Shown here: piece after piece, positions 1 through 8,786 of the stretch
How positions within the stretch are numbered: the stretch's first letter is position 1
Layout: every line of letters begins with the position of its first letter
DNA from: Streptomyces sp. CB02261
Lineage (GTDB): Bacteria; Actinomycetota; Actinomycetes; Streptomycetales; Streptomycetaceae
DNA length: 64,000 nucleotides
Reading direction: 5' to 3'
Assembly (NCBI RefSeq): GCF_001905665.1
Contig: NZ_LIVX01000005.1
Span: forward strand, 272,134 to 336,133
The notes under the pieces: generated by a model
Told to the model about the DNA's origin: nothing
The model's database searches: none
What the model saw: only the letters and a program-made list of their open reading frames with translations
Position numbers and translations under genes: made by a program

Positions 1-672
1 ATCGGCGAGCAGACCGTGGACAGCGGTGTCGCGGGCGTGCTCAACGCGACCACCCCCCTCTGGTCCCTGCTCATCGGGCTCGCCCTCGGCTCCGAACGCC
101 CCCTGCGCGCCGCCCGTACGGCCGGCCTCGTGCTCGGCTTCGCCGGCGTCCTGCTGATCTTCGCGCCCTGGAGCCACGGCTCCGGCCTGACGAGCTGGGG
201 CGCCCTCGCGCTCCTCGGCGCCTCCGCCAGCTACGCCGTGGCCTTCGCGTACATGGCGCGGCACCTCACCGGCCGGGGCACCGCCCCACTGGCGCTCTCC
301 GCCGCGCAACTGCTCACGGCGACCGGTCTGAGCACGCCGGTCCTGCCGGTCGGCGGGCCGGCGACGGTGACCTGGACCGGGATCCTCGCGGTCGTCGTCC
401 TCGGGATCTTCGCCACCGGGCTCACGTTCCACCTGAACTACCGGATGATCGCGGACGAGGGCCCGACCGCCGCCGCCACGGTCGGCTACCTGCTCCCGGT
501 GGTCTCCGTGACCCTCGGCGCCCTGGTCCTCGACGAGCCGCTGACGGCACGCGTGATGGCGGGCATGGCGGTCGTCCTGGTGGGGGTCGGCCTGACCAGG
601 GCGAGAACAGGACCGGCCCGGAAGCCCCGAGCGGCGGACACCTCAGGCCCGCCGCTATCCGCTCGCTCCTAG
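1..672 (+). CDS. EamA/DMT-family transporter, 3' part (5' end outside window)
   Basis: The reading frame is open from base 1, so the gene starts left of the window; the first visible GTG (16) is internal. About 223 residues remain with at least six hydrophobic helices and the duplicated EamA layout: one helix pair ends near the motif LLIFAPW, and the second repeat ends in the typical stretch with 'LDEPLT' before the last helix. This family exports small metabolites (amino acids, purines, drugs) across the inner membrane; the substrate cannot be told from sequence. The stop overlaps by 4 bases with the convergent reductase gene on the other strand. The family call is firm; function is inferred only by family. 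Confidence 0.85.
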   Translation: MGEQTVDSGVAGVLNATTPLWSLLIGLALGSERPLRAARTAGLVLGFAGVLLIFAPWSHGSGLTSWGALALLGASASYAVAFAYMARHLTGRGTAPLALSAAQLLTATGLSTPVLPVGGPATVTWTGILAVVVLGIFATGLTFHLNYRMIADEGPTAAATVGYLLPVVSVTLGALVLDEPLTARVMAGMAVVLVGVGLTRARTGPARKPRAADTSGPPLSARS

Positions 673-1106
673 GCCGTCCGCTCGACGATGAACACGGGGA
701 TCTCCCGGTCGGTGTTGCGCTGGTAGTCCGCGTAGTCGGGGAACGCGGCCACGGCCCGCTCCCACCAGGCCTGGCGCTCCTCGCCGGTGGCCAGGCGGGC
801 CTTCATGTCCCACGCGCGCGTGCCGTCGCGGAGCTCCACGAGCGGCGAGGCGACGAGGTTGTGGTACCAGACGGGGTGCTTCACCGCTCCGCCGTTCGAC
901 GCGACGAGCGCGTACGCCCCCTCGTGCTCGACCCGCATGAGCGGGGTCTTGCGGAGCTTGCCGCTCTTCGCCCCGACCGTGGTGACCAGGACGACGGGCA
1001 GGCCGCGCATCGTCGTGCCCTGGGTGCCGCCGGACGATTCGTACAGCTCGACCTGGTCACGGACCCACGTCGAGGGGCTGGGCTCGTACTCGCCTTCGAG
1101 GGGCAT
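669..1106 (-). CDS. F420H2-dependent quinone reductase-like (Ddn/DUF385 family) protein
   Basis: A 145-residue protein with the hallmark stretch 'TTVGAKSGKLRKTPLMRV' followed by 'HPVWYHNLVASP', typical of deazaflavin (F420)-dependent nitro/quinone reductases. Members use reduced F420 to reduce quinones or nitroaromatics and are abundant in actinobacteria. The ATG at 1106 was chosen over the ATG 10 codons upstream because GGAAGG lies just before it (about 1112-1117) and homologues begin near this point. It is convergent with the EamA gene and divergent from the hydrolase at 1264, so it is probably monocistronic. The family is clear; the physiological substrate is unknown. Confidence 0.85.
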   Translation of the reverse strand: MPLEGEYEPSPSTWVRDQVELYESSGGTQGTTMRGLPVVLVTTVGAKSGKLRKTPLMRVEHEGAYALVASNGGAVKHPVWYHNLVASPLVELRDGTRAWDMKARLATGEERQAWWERAVAAFPDYADYQRNTDREIPVFIVERTA

Positions 1107-1263
1107 GGGGATCCTTCCGGGGATGTGCGGGGACACCGGCCGACTGCCGTTTCCCCTGAGACGCTATCGGACGTGTCGCCAGGGGCCGGGGCCCCGGGTG
1201 TCAGTGCCGACTCCTAGGGTGGCTCCTGACCGAACGAGTGGCGACACAGGGAGAGCAATCGGG

Positions 1264-2055
1264 ATGCGGGAGTTGTTCCTCACCGACCACGAGGCGTACA
1301 TCCGGTGGATCGACCTGCCCGGGGACGGGCCCGTCCGGGTGTTCGTCCACGGGCTCGGGTGCACGGCGGCATCCGACTTCGCCCACATCGCGGCACACCC
1401 CGCCCTCGGTGGCGGCCGGGCGCTGCTCGTGGACCTGCTCGGCCACGGGCTGAGCGACCGGCCCGCGGGCTTCGACTACCGCATGGAGTCCCAGGCGGGG
1501 GCGGTGGCCGCCGTCCTGGACCACCTCGGTCTCACGGGCGTGGACCTGGTCGGACACTCCATGGGCGGCGCCGTCACGATCCATCTCGCGGCGGCGCGCC
1601 CGGACCTCGTGGCCCGGCTCGTGGTGGCGGAGCCGAACCTGTACGCGGGCGGCGGCGCGTTCAGCTCCCCGGTGGCCGCCCAGGACGAGGACACGTTCGT
1701 GGCGTCGGGGTTCGCCCGGATGCTGGCCCTGGCCCGCCGCGCCGACTACGCCGCCCGGCTGCGCCTCGCCGACCCGCGCGCCGTCCACCGCAGCGCGACC
1801 GCCCTCGTCGAGGGCAGCGTGCCCGCGCCGGGTGACCTCCTCGCTGCTCTGCCGCTGCCCCGGACCTTCCTGCTGGGCGAGTTCAGCCGGCCCGACCCCG
1901 ACGCGGAGAAGGCGGAGGGGATGGGTGTCCCGGTGATCGAGGTCCCCGGCGCCGGTCACAACCTGATGCTGGACAACGCGGAGGGATTCGCCACGGCGCT
2001 CGCCCGCGCACTGTCGGCCACCCCGTCGCCGTCCCCCGGCCACGACGGCGACTGA
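1264..2055 (+). CDS. alpha/beta-fold hydrolase
   Basis: A 263-residue cytoplasmic alpha/beta hydrolase. The oxyanion-hole motif 'HGLG' lies near residue 30, the nucleophile elbow is GHSMGG with Ser about residue 98, and the probable catalytic His is in 'GAGHNL' near residue 231. The start is the ATG at 1264, preceded by AGGGAG; the open frame extends further upstream only through the antisense of the reductase gene. The substrate cannot be predicted; such proteins cleave esters, epoxides or C-C bonds. It has no signal peptide. It stands alone between a divergent reductase and a same-strand dehydratase 88 bases downstream. Confidence 0.85.
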   Translation: MRELFLTDHEAYIRWIDLPGDGPVRVFVHGLGCTAASDFAHIAAHPALGGGRALLVDLLGHGLSDRPAGFDYRMESQAGAVAAVLDHLGLTGVDLVGHSMGGAVTIHLAAARPDLVARLVVAEPNLYAGGGAFSSPVAAQDEDTFVASGFARMLALARRADYAARLRLADPRAVHRSATALVEGSVPAPGDLLAALPLPRTFLLGEFSRPDPDAEKAEGMGVPVIEVPGAGHNLMLDNAEGFATALARALSATPSPSPGHDGD

Positions 2056-2143
2056 CGGGGCCGGAGGCCGTCCGTACCCGTGGGACCACGGGGTTGGCGG
2101 CCGCTCTTTCCCGCGTCCCGCCCACCCCTTCCAGGAGCTTCCG

Positions 2144-3145
2144 GTGCCCAGCCTCACGTACGCCGACATCACCACCGCCACCGACCGGATCGCCGGCCAC
2201 GTCCGCCCCGTCACGATCACCCGGGCCGAGCCCGGACGAGGCGACGGCCCCGCCTCCGGCGCGGAGCCGTACAGGCTCCACCTCGCGCTGGAACTCATGC
2301 AGCACACCGGCTCCTTCAAGGCCCGGGGCGCGCAGAACTTCCTCCTCGCCCATCGGGAGGCGGGCACGCTCCCCGCCGCCGGGGTCACGATCGCCTCCGG
2401 CGGCAACGCGGGCCTCGCCTGCGCCTGGGCCGCCCTCCGCCAGGGCGTCCCCGCCACGGTCTTCCTGCCGACCACCGCCCCCAGGGTGAAGGCCGACAAG
2501 CTCCTCGGCCTCGGCGCCGACGTACGTCTCGTCGGCAGGGAGTACGCGGAGGCGCTGACCGCTTGCGAGGCGTTCGCGGCCGAGACCGGGGCGCTCGCCT
2601 CCCACGCCTACGACCACCCCCTGATCGCCGCCGGGGCCGGCACCCTGCTCGACGAGATCCACGAGCGGATCCCGGATCTCGACACCGTCGTCGTCTCGGT
2701 CGGCGGGGGCGGCCTCTTCGCGGGCGTCGCCACCGCCGCCCGGCACCACGGCATCCGGACCGTCGCCGTCGAACCGGAGAACTGCCGAGCCCTCGACGCC
2801 GCCCTCCGGGCCGGGCGGCCCGTCGACGTGGGGGTCGACTCCGTCGCCGCCGACTCGCTCGGCGCGCGCCGCGTCTCCGCCACCGCCCTGGAATCCGCCC
2901 GGCAGGACGGCGTCCGCGCCGTCCTCGTCCCGGACGCGGAGATCGTCCGCGTCCGCGGGGAGCTGTGGGACGACCGCCGCCTCGCCGTGGAGCACGCCGC
3001 CGCCACCGCCCTGGCCGCCCTCACCGCCCCGGACCGGTCCGGCTCCGGGGACCACGGCTACCGTCCCGCACCGGGCGAGAAGATCTGCGTCGTCCTCTGC
3101 GGCGCCAACACCGACCCCGCCGACCTCGCGCGCACCACCGCGTAG
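2144..3145 (+). CDS. PLP-dependent serine/threonine dehydratase-family enzyme
   Basis: A 333-residue fold-type II PLP enzyme. Visible signatures are the PLP-lysine motif 'GSFKARGA' (Lys about residue 59), the substrate/carboxylate loop 'SGGNAG', and the glycine-rich phosphate loop 'VGGGGLFAG'. These match serine/threonine dehydratases or racemases, which deaminate Ser/Thr to 2-oxoacids. The GTG start at 2144 has AGGAG about 8 bases upstream. There is no C-terminal ACT regulatory domain, so it resembles catabolic or serine-racemase-like forms rather than biosynthetic IlvA. The exact reaction (dehydratase or racemase) is not resolved. Confidence 0.85.
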   Translation: MPSLTYADITTATDRIAGHVRPVTITRAEPGRGDGPASGAEPYRLHLALELMQHTGSFKARGAQNFLLAHREAGTLPAAGVTIASGGNAGLACAWAALRQGVPATVFLPTTAPRVKADKLLGLGADVRLVGREYAEALTACEAFAAETGALASHAYDHPLIAAGAGTLLDEIHERIPDLDTVVVSVGGGGLFAGVATAARHHGIRTVAVEPENCRALDAALRAGRPVDVGVDSVAADSLGARRVSATALESARQDGVRAVLVPDAEIVRVRGELWDDRRLAVEHAAATALAALTAPDRSGSGDHGYRPAPGEKICVVLCGANTDPADLARTTA

Positions 3146-3230
3146 GCACCGCCCGGGCGTCGGGGGCGGGGCGGCGGGCCCCGGGGGAGCCGGTGGAGTG
3201 AGGGGTCGCTCCGTGCGTCAGGATGGGGCC

Positions 3231-3764
3231 ATGACCGAAATTCGTACCCCCCGCCTCATCCTGCGACGCTGGAGCGACGACGACCTCGTCCCGCTGGCCG
3301 AGATCAACGCCGATCCCGAGGTCATGCGCTGGATCGGCGACGGCTCGGTCCGCGACCTGGAACAGACCGCCGAGGACATCGAGCGGTACGAGGAGGAGTG
3401 GGACGAGGAGGGCTTCGGGCTCTTCGCCGTCGAGCTGATCGCCTCGGGCGAGCTCATCGGCTTCGCCGGCCTGTCCGTCCCGGAGTTCCTGCCGGAGGTG
3501 ATGCCGGACGTGGAGATCGGCTGGCGTCTCGGCCGGCCGTTCTGGGGCCAGGGGTACGCCTCCGAGGCCGCCCACGCGGTCCTGGAGTTCGCTCTCCAGG
3601 ACCGCGGGCTCGACCGGGTCGTCGCCATCACGCACATCAGCAACCAGGCCTCCGAGAACGTCATCGGCAAGCTCGGCATGACCGCGGAGCGCGAGACGAA
3701 CCACCCGGCCTTCGACGTCCCCCTGCGCGTCTACTCGATCGACCTCACCGAGTACGAGGCCTGA
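3231..3764 (+). CDS. GNAT-family N-acetyltransferase (RimJ/RimL-like)
   Basis: A 177-residue protein starting 'MTEIRTPRLILRRW', the classic N-terminus of RimJ/RimL-type acetyltransferases. The acetyl-CoA binding segment is the 'GQGYASEA' region (residues about 106-113), and the C-terminal 'N..S..VIGKLGM' motif follows. The family acetylates protein N-termini or small amines using acetyl-CoA in the cytoplasm. The ATG at 3231 was chosen because an upstream in-frame extension has no ribosome site and family members begin here. It converges with the serine hydrolase gene 29 bases downstream. The substrate is unknown. Confidence 0.88.
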   Translation: MTEIRTPRLILRRWSDDDLVPLAEINADPEVMRWIGDGSVRDLEQTAEDIERYEEEWDEEGFGLFAVELIASGELIGFAGLSVPEFLPEVMPDVEIGWRLGRPFWGQGYASEAAHAVLEFALQDRGLDRVVAITHISNQASENVIGKLGMTAERETNHPAFDVPLRVYSIDLTEYEA

Positions 3765-3793
3765 GCCCCTCCGGCGCGCCCGTCGGAGAGGGG

Positions 3794-5065
3794 TCAGTGC
3801 CGCTCGGGCAGGTCCCGCTCGGCCGGCAGTGACGTGAGGTCACGGGCGGCGGACGCGGCGGCGCGCGAGGACGCCGTGGCGGCGGGCTTCTTTCCGCAGA
3901 ACGCGGCCTCGAGCGTTCCGCCGAGAGCCGTGTTGGCGGCGCCGTGGTTGGAGGTGTTCGCCACCGCGGAGAGGCTGCGGCGGCCGTCACGGGTCGAGAA
4001 GGCGTACGTGTAGAAGCCCTGCACGGTGCCCGTGTGCCCGTACACCTGCGTGCCGCACGACAGGTCGTAGCGCCGCAGACCGAGCCCGTAGAAACGGGTG
4101 TTGGTGGCGTCGGTCGGCGTGACGGTGGTCATCGCCTGCATCATCGCCGGGGACAGCAGCCGGCCGCGCATCAGGGCGCTGGTGAACGTGTTCAGATCGG
4201 CGGGGTTGGAGATCACGGCCCCGGCCGACTGGGCCCAGGAGACGGTCTGCTCCGTGGAGTCCACGAGGGCGCCGCCGGCCTCGTCGGGGTGCAGGTAGCC
4301 GCGTACGTGCGTGCCCTTGATCCGGGTGTCGGGGTGGACGTACGAGGTCTTGCGCAGCTTGAGCGGCTTGAAGATACGGCGCTCGTACGCGTCGGACACG
4401 GGTCGGCCCGTGGCCTTCTCGATGAGCATGCCGACCACCACGAAGTTGGCGTTCGAGTACTTGTAGGACACGCCGGGCTCGGTGGTGCGCGGCTCGCTCA
4501 GGGAGAGGTCGACGAGCTCCTGGTAGCTGAAGACCCGGTTCCGTACGGCTTCGAAGCCCGGCACGGTGTTCGCGAACATGGCGTTCGTGTAGTCGGCCAA
4601 CCCGCTGCGGTGCGTCAGCAGATGACGGACCGTGATGCGGTCGTCGGGCAGCAGACCGGGCAGGTAGGTGTTGACCGGCGTGTCCAGCTCCAGCTTGCCC
4701 TCCTGCACCAGCTGCAGGAGCACGACCGTGGAGAACGTCTTGCTGACGCTGCCGATCCGGAAACGCGCCTTGATGTCCATCGACGCGCCCGAGGCACGGT
4801 CCTGGACGCCGACGGTCCGGCTGCGGACCCCGTCGGGGCCGGTGAACCGGGCCATCGCCCCCGGTGCGCCGTTGTCCATCGCCGAGTTCAGGGCGGCGAC
4901 GACGCCGTCCATGTCGGGCGCGGGGACGGCGGGGGTCGTCTCGGCGACGGTGGGGGAGACGGGGGCGGTGGCGGCGAACGCGCTGGTGGCGGGGGCGATG
5001 CTCGCGGCGAGCGCGGCGATCAGGGTGGCGCTCACGGCCAGACGTCGGTGCGACGGCAGGGGCAC
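3794..5065 (-). CDS. secreted serine hydrolase, class C beta-lactamase / DD-carboxypeptidase type
   Basis: A 423-residue protein with an N-terminal signal peptide (hydrophobic run at about residues 9-30 ending at an Ala-rich site). The penicillin-recognising triad is complete: SxxK as 'SVSK' near residue 106, YxN as 'YSN' near residue 201, and the KTG-equivalent 'HTG' near residue 343, as in the Streptomyces R61 DD-peptidase. It probably cleaves D-Ala-D-Ala peptides or related esters outside the membrane. The GTG start at 5065 is preceded by GAGGAA; an upstream ATG in the track lacks a ribosome site. It is transcribed alone. True substrate (cell wall or other D-peptides) is not decided. Confidence 0.87.
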   Translation of the reverse strand: MPLPSHRRLAVSATLIAALAASIAPATSAFAATAPVSPTVAETTPAVPAPDMDGVVAALNSAMDNGAPGAMARFTGPDGVRSRTVGVQDRASGASMDIKARFRIGSVSKTFSTVVLLQLVQEGKLELDTPVNTYLPGLLPDDRITVRHLLTHRSGLADYTNAMFANTVPGFEAVRNRVFSYQELVDLSLSEPRTTEPGVSYKYSNANFVVVGMLIEKATGRPVSDAYERRIFKPLKLRKTSYVHPDTRIKGTHVRGYLHPDEAGGALVDSTEQTVSWAQSAGAVISNPADLNTFTSALMRGRLLSPAMMQAMTTVTPTDATNTRFYGLGLRRYDLSCGTQVYGHTGTVQGFYTYAFSTRDGRRSLSAVANTSNHGAANTALGGTLEAAFCGKKPAATASSRAAASAARDLTSLPAERDLPERH

Positions 5066-5329
5066 GGTGATTCCTCGACTTCTTCGGGATCGTTCGGCAC
5101 GGTGCACGGCTGTGGTGCACCGCGGGGCGGGGGAGGGCCGGCCGGGCCTGGCCCCCGGTACCCATGGATCATGAGTGCCAACGTCCGGAATCGGTTCCTG
5201 ACACGGGGAACGGGTTACGGAGCCCGCGCTTCCGTCGCACCCACGGGCCGACGGCCTCCGGCTCCCGTGCGGACCGACCGCCTCCGGTTTCCGGGAGCGC
5301 CGTCCGCCTCCTGTCGTGGACGCCGCGCG

Positions 5330-5368
5330 CGAGAAGCCCCTCCGCCATGTGGGCGGAGGGGCTTCTCG
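5330..5368 (-). terminator. strong hairpin terminator after tpx
   Basis: Perfect 17-bp inverted repeat (5330-5346 with 5352-5368) and a 5-base loop, located 31 bases beyond the stop codon of the thiol peroxidase gene in its direction of transcription. It has no U-tract, which is normal for actinobacteria. Confidence 0.85.
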
Positions 5369-5398
5369 GTGCGGCGTGGTCCGGTTGGGGCCCGGCGC

Positions 5399-5899
5399 CT
5401 ACTTCAGGACGGCGAGCGCGGCGTCGTAGGTGGGCTCGTCGGAGATCTCGTTCACGAGCTCGACGTGCAGCACCTTGTCGTTCTCGTCGAGGACGACGAC
5501 GGCGCGGGCGGTGAGGCCGGCCAGCGGGCCGTCCGCGATCTCCACGCCGTAGTTGGTGTGGAACTCACGGCCGCGGAGCGTCGAGAGGTTCTTCACGTTC
5601 TCCAGACCCTCGGCGCCGCAGAAGCGCGCCTGGGCGAAGGGCAGGTCGGCGGAGATGCAGAGCACCACCGTGTTCTCGACCTCGCTCGCCTTCTTGTTGA
5701 ACGCGCGGACGGAAGAGGCGCACGTCGGCGTGTCGATGCTCGGGAAGATGTTGAGGACCTTGCGCAGACCGGCGTAGTCCTTCAGCGACTTGTCCGCGAG
5801 GCCCTCGGCGACGAGCGCGAAGTCAGGAGCCTGGCTGCCCGGGGTGGGCAGGGTGCCGTTGACCTGTACCGGGTTGCCCTTCAGCGTGACCTGGGCCAT
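5399..5899 (-). CDS. tpx: thiol peroxidase (Tpx-type peroxiredoxin)
   Basis: A 166-residue atypical 2-Cys peroxiredoxin. It begins 'MAQVTLKGNPV' and carries the peroxidatic Cys in 'DTPTCASSV' (about residue 60) and the resolving Cys in 'ARFCGAEG' (about residue 94), both Tpx-specific. It reduces alkyl and hydrogen peroxides in the cytoplasm using thioredoxin. Start ATG 5899 has AAGGAG 7 bases upstream; the 22 extra upstream codons in the open frame are not family-like. A strong terminator follows directly. Function is well supported. Confidence 0.95.
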   Translation of the reverse strand: MAQVTLKGNPVQVNGTLPTPGSQAPDFALVAEGLADKSLKDYAGLRKVLNIFPSIDTPTCASSVRAFNKKASEVENTVVLCISADLPFAQARFCGAEGLENVKNLSTLRGREFHTNYGVEIADGPLAGLTARAVVVLDENDKVLHVELVNEISDEPTYDAALAVLK

Positions 5900-6012
5900 G
5901 GGAAATCTCCTTCGGGCGGTGTAGATGACAACGTGGGGAATCGTACGGCGTGCTGAGCCGCGCACCGGACGCGAGCCGGTCGAACGGTTCGTCCGACATC
6001 CGTTCAGGCCCC

Positions 6013-6041
6013 TTGACGCCTCTGGTTCAGACCTTTAGGTT
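6013..6041 (+). promoter_or_regulatory. HrdB-like promoter of the alginate-lyase-like gene
   Basis: TTGACG (6013-6018), 17-base spacer, TAGGTT (6036-6041), 52 bases before the ATG at 6093. The same CCTTGACGCC context recurs before the GH16 gene at 7341-7350. Confidence 0.6.
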
Positions 6042-6092
6042 CCGGCCTCGACAGCTGTCAGCTGTTCACATATCTGAAGAGAGGGCAACCCC

Positions 6093-7316
6093 ATGTCCAG
6101 ATGGCGCGATGGTTCCCCCACGAACCGCACCGGAAGGAGTGTGCTGCTCGCCGTCCCCCTGCTCGTCGCCGTACTCCTGGCCGCCCTGACCGCCGGCCCC
6201 GGAGGCGGCCGCGCCGAAGCGGCCCCCACGACGTTCGTCCACCCCGGCGTGCTGGTCTCCCGGGGACAACTCGACTTCACCCGCCAGCAGGTGAACGCCG
6301 GGGCTCAGCCCTGGAAGGCCGCCTTCGACCGCATGATGGCGAGCCGATACGCCTCCCTGTCCCGCGTTCCGAAGCCCCGCTCGGTCGTGGAGTGCGGCTC
6401 GTACTCGAACCCGAACAACGGCTGCACCGACGAACGCGAGGACGCTCTCGCCGCGTACACGCTCTCCCTCGCCTGGTACGTCACGCGGGACAGCCGCTAC
6501 GCCCAGAAGGCGATCGAGATCATGGACGCCTGGTCCGGCGTGATCACGGATCACACCAACTCCAACGCGCCCCTCCAGACAGGCTGGGCCGGCTCCTCCT
6601 GGCCGCGTGCCGCCGAGATCATCCGCTACACCTCCACGAGCTGGCCCCAGGCCCGGGTCGACCGCTTCAAGACCATGCTGCGCACGGTCTACCTCCCCGA
6701 GGTCGCGAACGGCTCCCACTCCAACGGCAACTGGGAGCTGAGCATGACGGAGGCCGCCATCGGCATCGCCGTCTTCCTCGAGGACCGCGCCGCCTATGAC
6801 AAGGCCGTGGCCACGTTCCGCGGCCGGGTCCCCGCGTACATCTACCTGACGAGCGACGGCGCCCTGCCGAAGACCGCGCCGGGCAGCGGCCTCGACACGC
6901 GCGACGAGATCGTCCGGTACTGGCAGGGTCAGACCACCTTCGTCGACGGACTCACCCAGGAGACGTGCCGGGACCTCACCCACACCGGCTACGGGCTCGC
7001 CGCCATCGCGCACATCGCCGAGACGAGCCGCATCCAGGGGCAGGACCTCTACCCGGAGGTCGCAGACCGGCTGCGCCACGCCCTCGGGCTCCACAGCAAG
7101 TACGAGCTGGGGCAGCCGGTCCCGGGCCAGCTCTGCGGCGGGGTGCTCAAGGACCATCTCGGGCCGGTGACCGAAGTGGGCTTCAACGCGCTCCACCACC
7201 GCATGGGATACGCGATGACCAACACGCAGAACCTCACCGAGTCCAAGCGGCCCGCGGGCACCGACAACCTCTTCACGGCCTGGGAGACGCTCACCCATGC
7301 GGGCAATCCCGGCTGA
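6093..7316 (+). CDS. secreted alginate-lyase-family polysaccharide lyase
   Basis: A 407-residue exported protein with a long signal peptide (hydrophobic residues about 17-35). The mature part is an alpha/alpha-toroid with 'YTLSLAWYVTRD' and 'NWELSMTEA' segments, typical of the Pfam alginate_lyase family (PL5/PL38-like). Such enzymes cleave uronic-acid polysaccharides by beta-elimination; the family also includes glucuronan lyases, so the true substrate is not certain. The ATG at 6093 follows GAGAGGG. It is followed by the GH16 gene on the same strand with its own promoter, suggesting a shared secreted polysaccharide-degradation role. Confidence 0.78.
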   Translation: MSRWRDGSPTNRTGRSVLLAVPLLVAVLLAALTAGPGGGRAEAAPTTFVHPGVLVSRGQLDFTRQQVNAGAQPWKAAFDRMMASRYASLSRVPKPRSVVECGSYSNPNNGCTDEREDALAAYTLSLAWYVTRDSRYAQKAIEIMDAWSGVITDHTNSNAPLQTGWAGSSWPRAAEIIRYTSTSWPQARVDRFKTMLRTVYLPEVANGSHSNGNWELSMTEAAIGIAVFLEDRAAYDKAVATFRGRVPAYIYLTSDGALPKTAPGSGLDTRDEIVRYWQGQTTFVDGLTQETCRDLTHTGYGLAAIAHIAETSRIQGQDLYPEVADRLRHALGLHSKYELGQPVPGQLCGGVLKDHLGPVTEVGFNALHHRMGYAMTNTQNLTESKRPAGTDNLFTAWETLTHAGNPG

Positions 7317-7342
7317 GGGTGACGCGAGGGTGCTCCCACCCC

Positions 7343-7371
7343 TTGACGCCCCCTTACCTCACTCCTTAAAT
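7343..7371 (+). promoter_or_regulatory. promoter of the GH16 gene
   Basis: TTGACG (7343-7348), 17-base spacer, TTAAAT (7366-7371). It lies 26 bases downstream of the previous stop and upstream of a large palindrome, so the transcript leader would contain that palindrome. Confidence 0.6.
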
Positions 7372-7419
7372 CATGGAGTGACGAAGTAGGGCCGTTCGCA
7401 CTCCCGCGCGGCCCCTCCC

Positions 7420-7459
7420 GGGAGGAATGAGTGTCATGCCCATGACACTCATTCCTCCC
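7420..7459 (+). promoter_or_regulatory. 40-bp perfect palindrome in the GH16 leader
   Basis: Two 19-base arms (7420-7438 and 7441-7459) that are exact inverted copies, separated by only CC. Each arm contains GGAGGAATGAG, i.e. a ribosome-site-plus-ATG look-alike on both strands. It lies about 30 bases before the GH16 start codon. It may be a regulator operator, a leader hairpin, or a cruciform; no other copy was noticed in the window. Confidence 0.7.
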
Positions 7460-7487
7460 TCCCCCCACATCCACGGAAGAGAGAGTC

Positions 7488-8753
7488 ATGCACTCCTCCC
7501 GCTCCCCGAGGCGGCCGCTGTTCACCGCCGTGACGGCCCTCGCCCTCGCCGTCGCCGCCGCGGCGCTCGGCCTCGGCCCCACCGGTCCCGCCGCCGCCGT
7601 CGAACCCGCCGCCGGGGCCGCCGCCGTCACCTTCTCCGACGACTTCGACGGGGCCGCCGGACGCCCCGTGGACAGCTCGCGGTGGCAGATCGAGACCGGC
7701 GACAACGTCAACAACCACGAACGGCAGTACTACACGGCCGGCAGCAACAACGCCGCCCTCGACGGCCAGGGGCACCTGGTGATCACCGCCCGCAAGGAGA
7801 ACCCCGGCAACTACCAGTGCTGGTACGGCCGGTGCGAGTACACCTCGGCGCGGCTGAACACCGCCGGCAAGTTCACCACCCGGTACGGCCATGTCGAGGC
7901 CCGGATGAAGGTGCCGCGCGGCCAGGGTATGTGGCCCGCGTTCTGGATGCTCGGCGAGGACCTCGGGCAGGTCGGCTGGCCCGCCTCCGGCGAGATCGAC
8001 ATCATGGAGAACGTCGGCTTCGAACCGTCCACCGTGCACGGCACCCTGCACGGCCCCGGCTACTCCGGCGCCGGAGGCATCGGCGCCGGCTACACCCTGC
8101 CCGGCGGCCAGGCGTTCGCCGACGCCTTCCACACCTTCGCCGTGGACTGGTCGCCCGGCCGGATCACCTGGTCCGTGGACGGGACCGTCTACCAGACCCG
8201 TACGCCCGCCGATCTCGGTGGCCGGGCCTGGGTCTTCGACAAGCCGTTCTTCCTCATTCTCAACCTCGCCGTCGGCGGCTACTGGCCCGGCGACCCGGAC
8301 GGCTCGACCGCCTTCCCGCAGCAACTCGTCGTCGACCACGTCCGCGTCACCACCAGCGACGGTCCGGGCGCGGCGGGCCCGATCACCGGCATCGGGGGCG
8401 CCTGCGTCGACGTGGCCGGAGCGAACACCGCCAACGGCACCCCGGTCCAGCTCTACGGCTGCAACGGCACCGGCGCCCAGCAGTGGACCGTGGGAACCGA
8501 CGGAACCGTACGGGCACTCGGCAAGTGCCTCGACGTCACCTCCGCCGGGACCGCCGACGGCACCCCCGTCCAGCTGTGGGACTGCAACGGCACCGCCGCC
8601 CAGCGCTGGACCGCCAACGCGGCCAGGGACATCGTCAACCCGCAGTCCGGGAAGTGCCTGGACGCCACCGGCAACAGCTCCGCCAACGGCACCCGGCTCC
8701 AGATCTGGACCTGCACCGGCGCCGCGAACCAGAAATGGACGGTGACGCGATGA
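7488..8753 (+). CDS. secreted GH16 endo-beta-1,3-glucanase with C-terminal ricin-B lectin
   Basis: A 421-residue exported enzyme. Residues about 1-38 are a signal peptide, 45-285 the GH16 domain with the catalytic motif GEIDIME (nucleophile and acid/base Glu at about residues 167 and 172), and 295-421 a ricin-type beta-trefoil with three repeats, each ending near 'QxW'. The GH16 variant 'WPAFWMLG...GWPxSGEIDIME' fits laminarinases that cleave beta-1,3-glucans. The lectin is closely similar to the one on the GH30 enzyme at 15297. The leader holds a large palindrome. Likely role: extracellular attack on fungal or plant beta-glucan. Confidence 0.92.
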   Translation: MHSSRSPRRPLFTAVTALALAVAAAALGLGPTGPAAAVEPAAGAAAVTFSDDFDGAAGRPVDSSRWQIETGDNVNNHERQYYTAGSNNAALDGQGHLVITARKENPGNYQCWYGRCEYTSARLNTAGKFTTRYGHVEARMKVPRGQGMWPAFWMLGEDLGQVGWPASGEIDIMENVGFEPSTVHGTLHGPGYSGAGGIGAGYTLPGGQAFADAFHTFAVDWSPGRITWSVDGTVYQTRTPADLGGRAWVFDKPFFLILNLAVGGYWPGDPDGSTAFPQQLVVDHVRVTTSDGPGAAGPITGIGGACVDVAGANTANGTPVQLYGCNGTGAQQWTVGTDGTVRALGKCLDVTSAGTADGTPVQLWDCNGTAAQRWTANAARDIVNPQSGKCLDATGNSSANGTRLQIWTCTGAANQKWTVTR

Positions 8754-8786
8754 TCAGGTGACGAGGCGGAGGCGGATCCTTCCGCC

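Noticed and set aside
1201..2499. A minus-strand frame opposite the hydrolase and dehydratase
   Set aside because: Shadow frame with no motif; both plus-strand genes have clear families.
7427..8761. A frame beginning at the ATG inside the 40-bp palindrome
   Set aside because: Runs out of phase through the GH16 gene into Arg/Pro-rich nonsense; the ribosome-like site is part of the palindrome.
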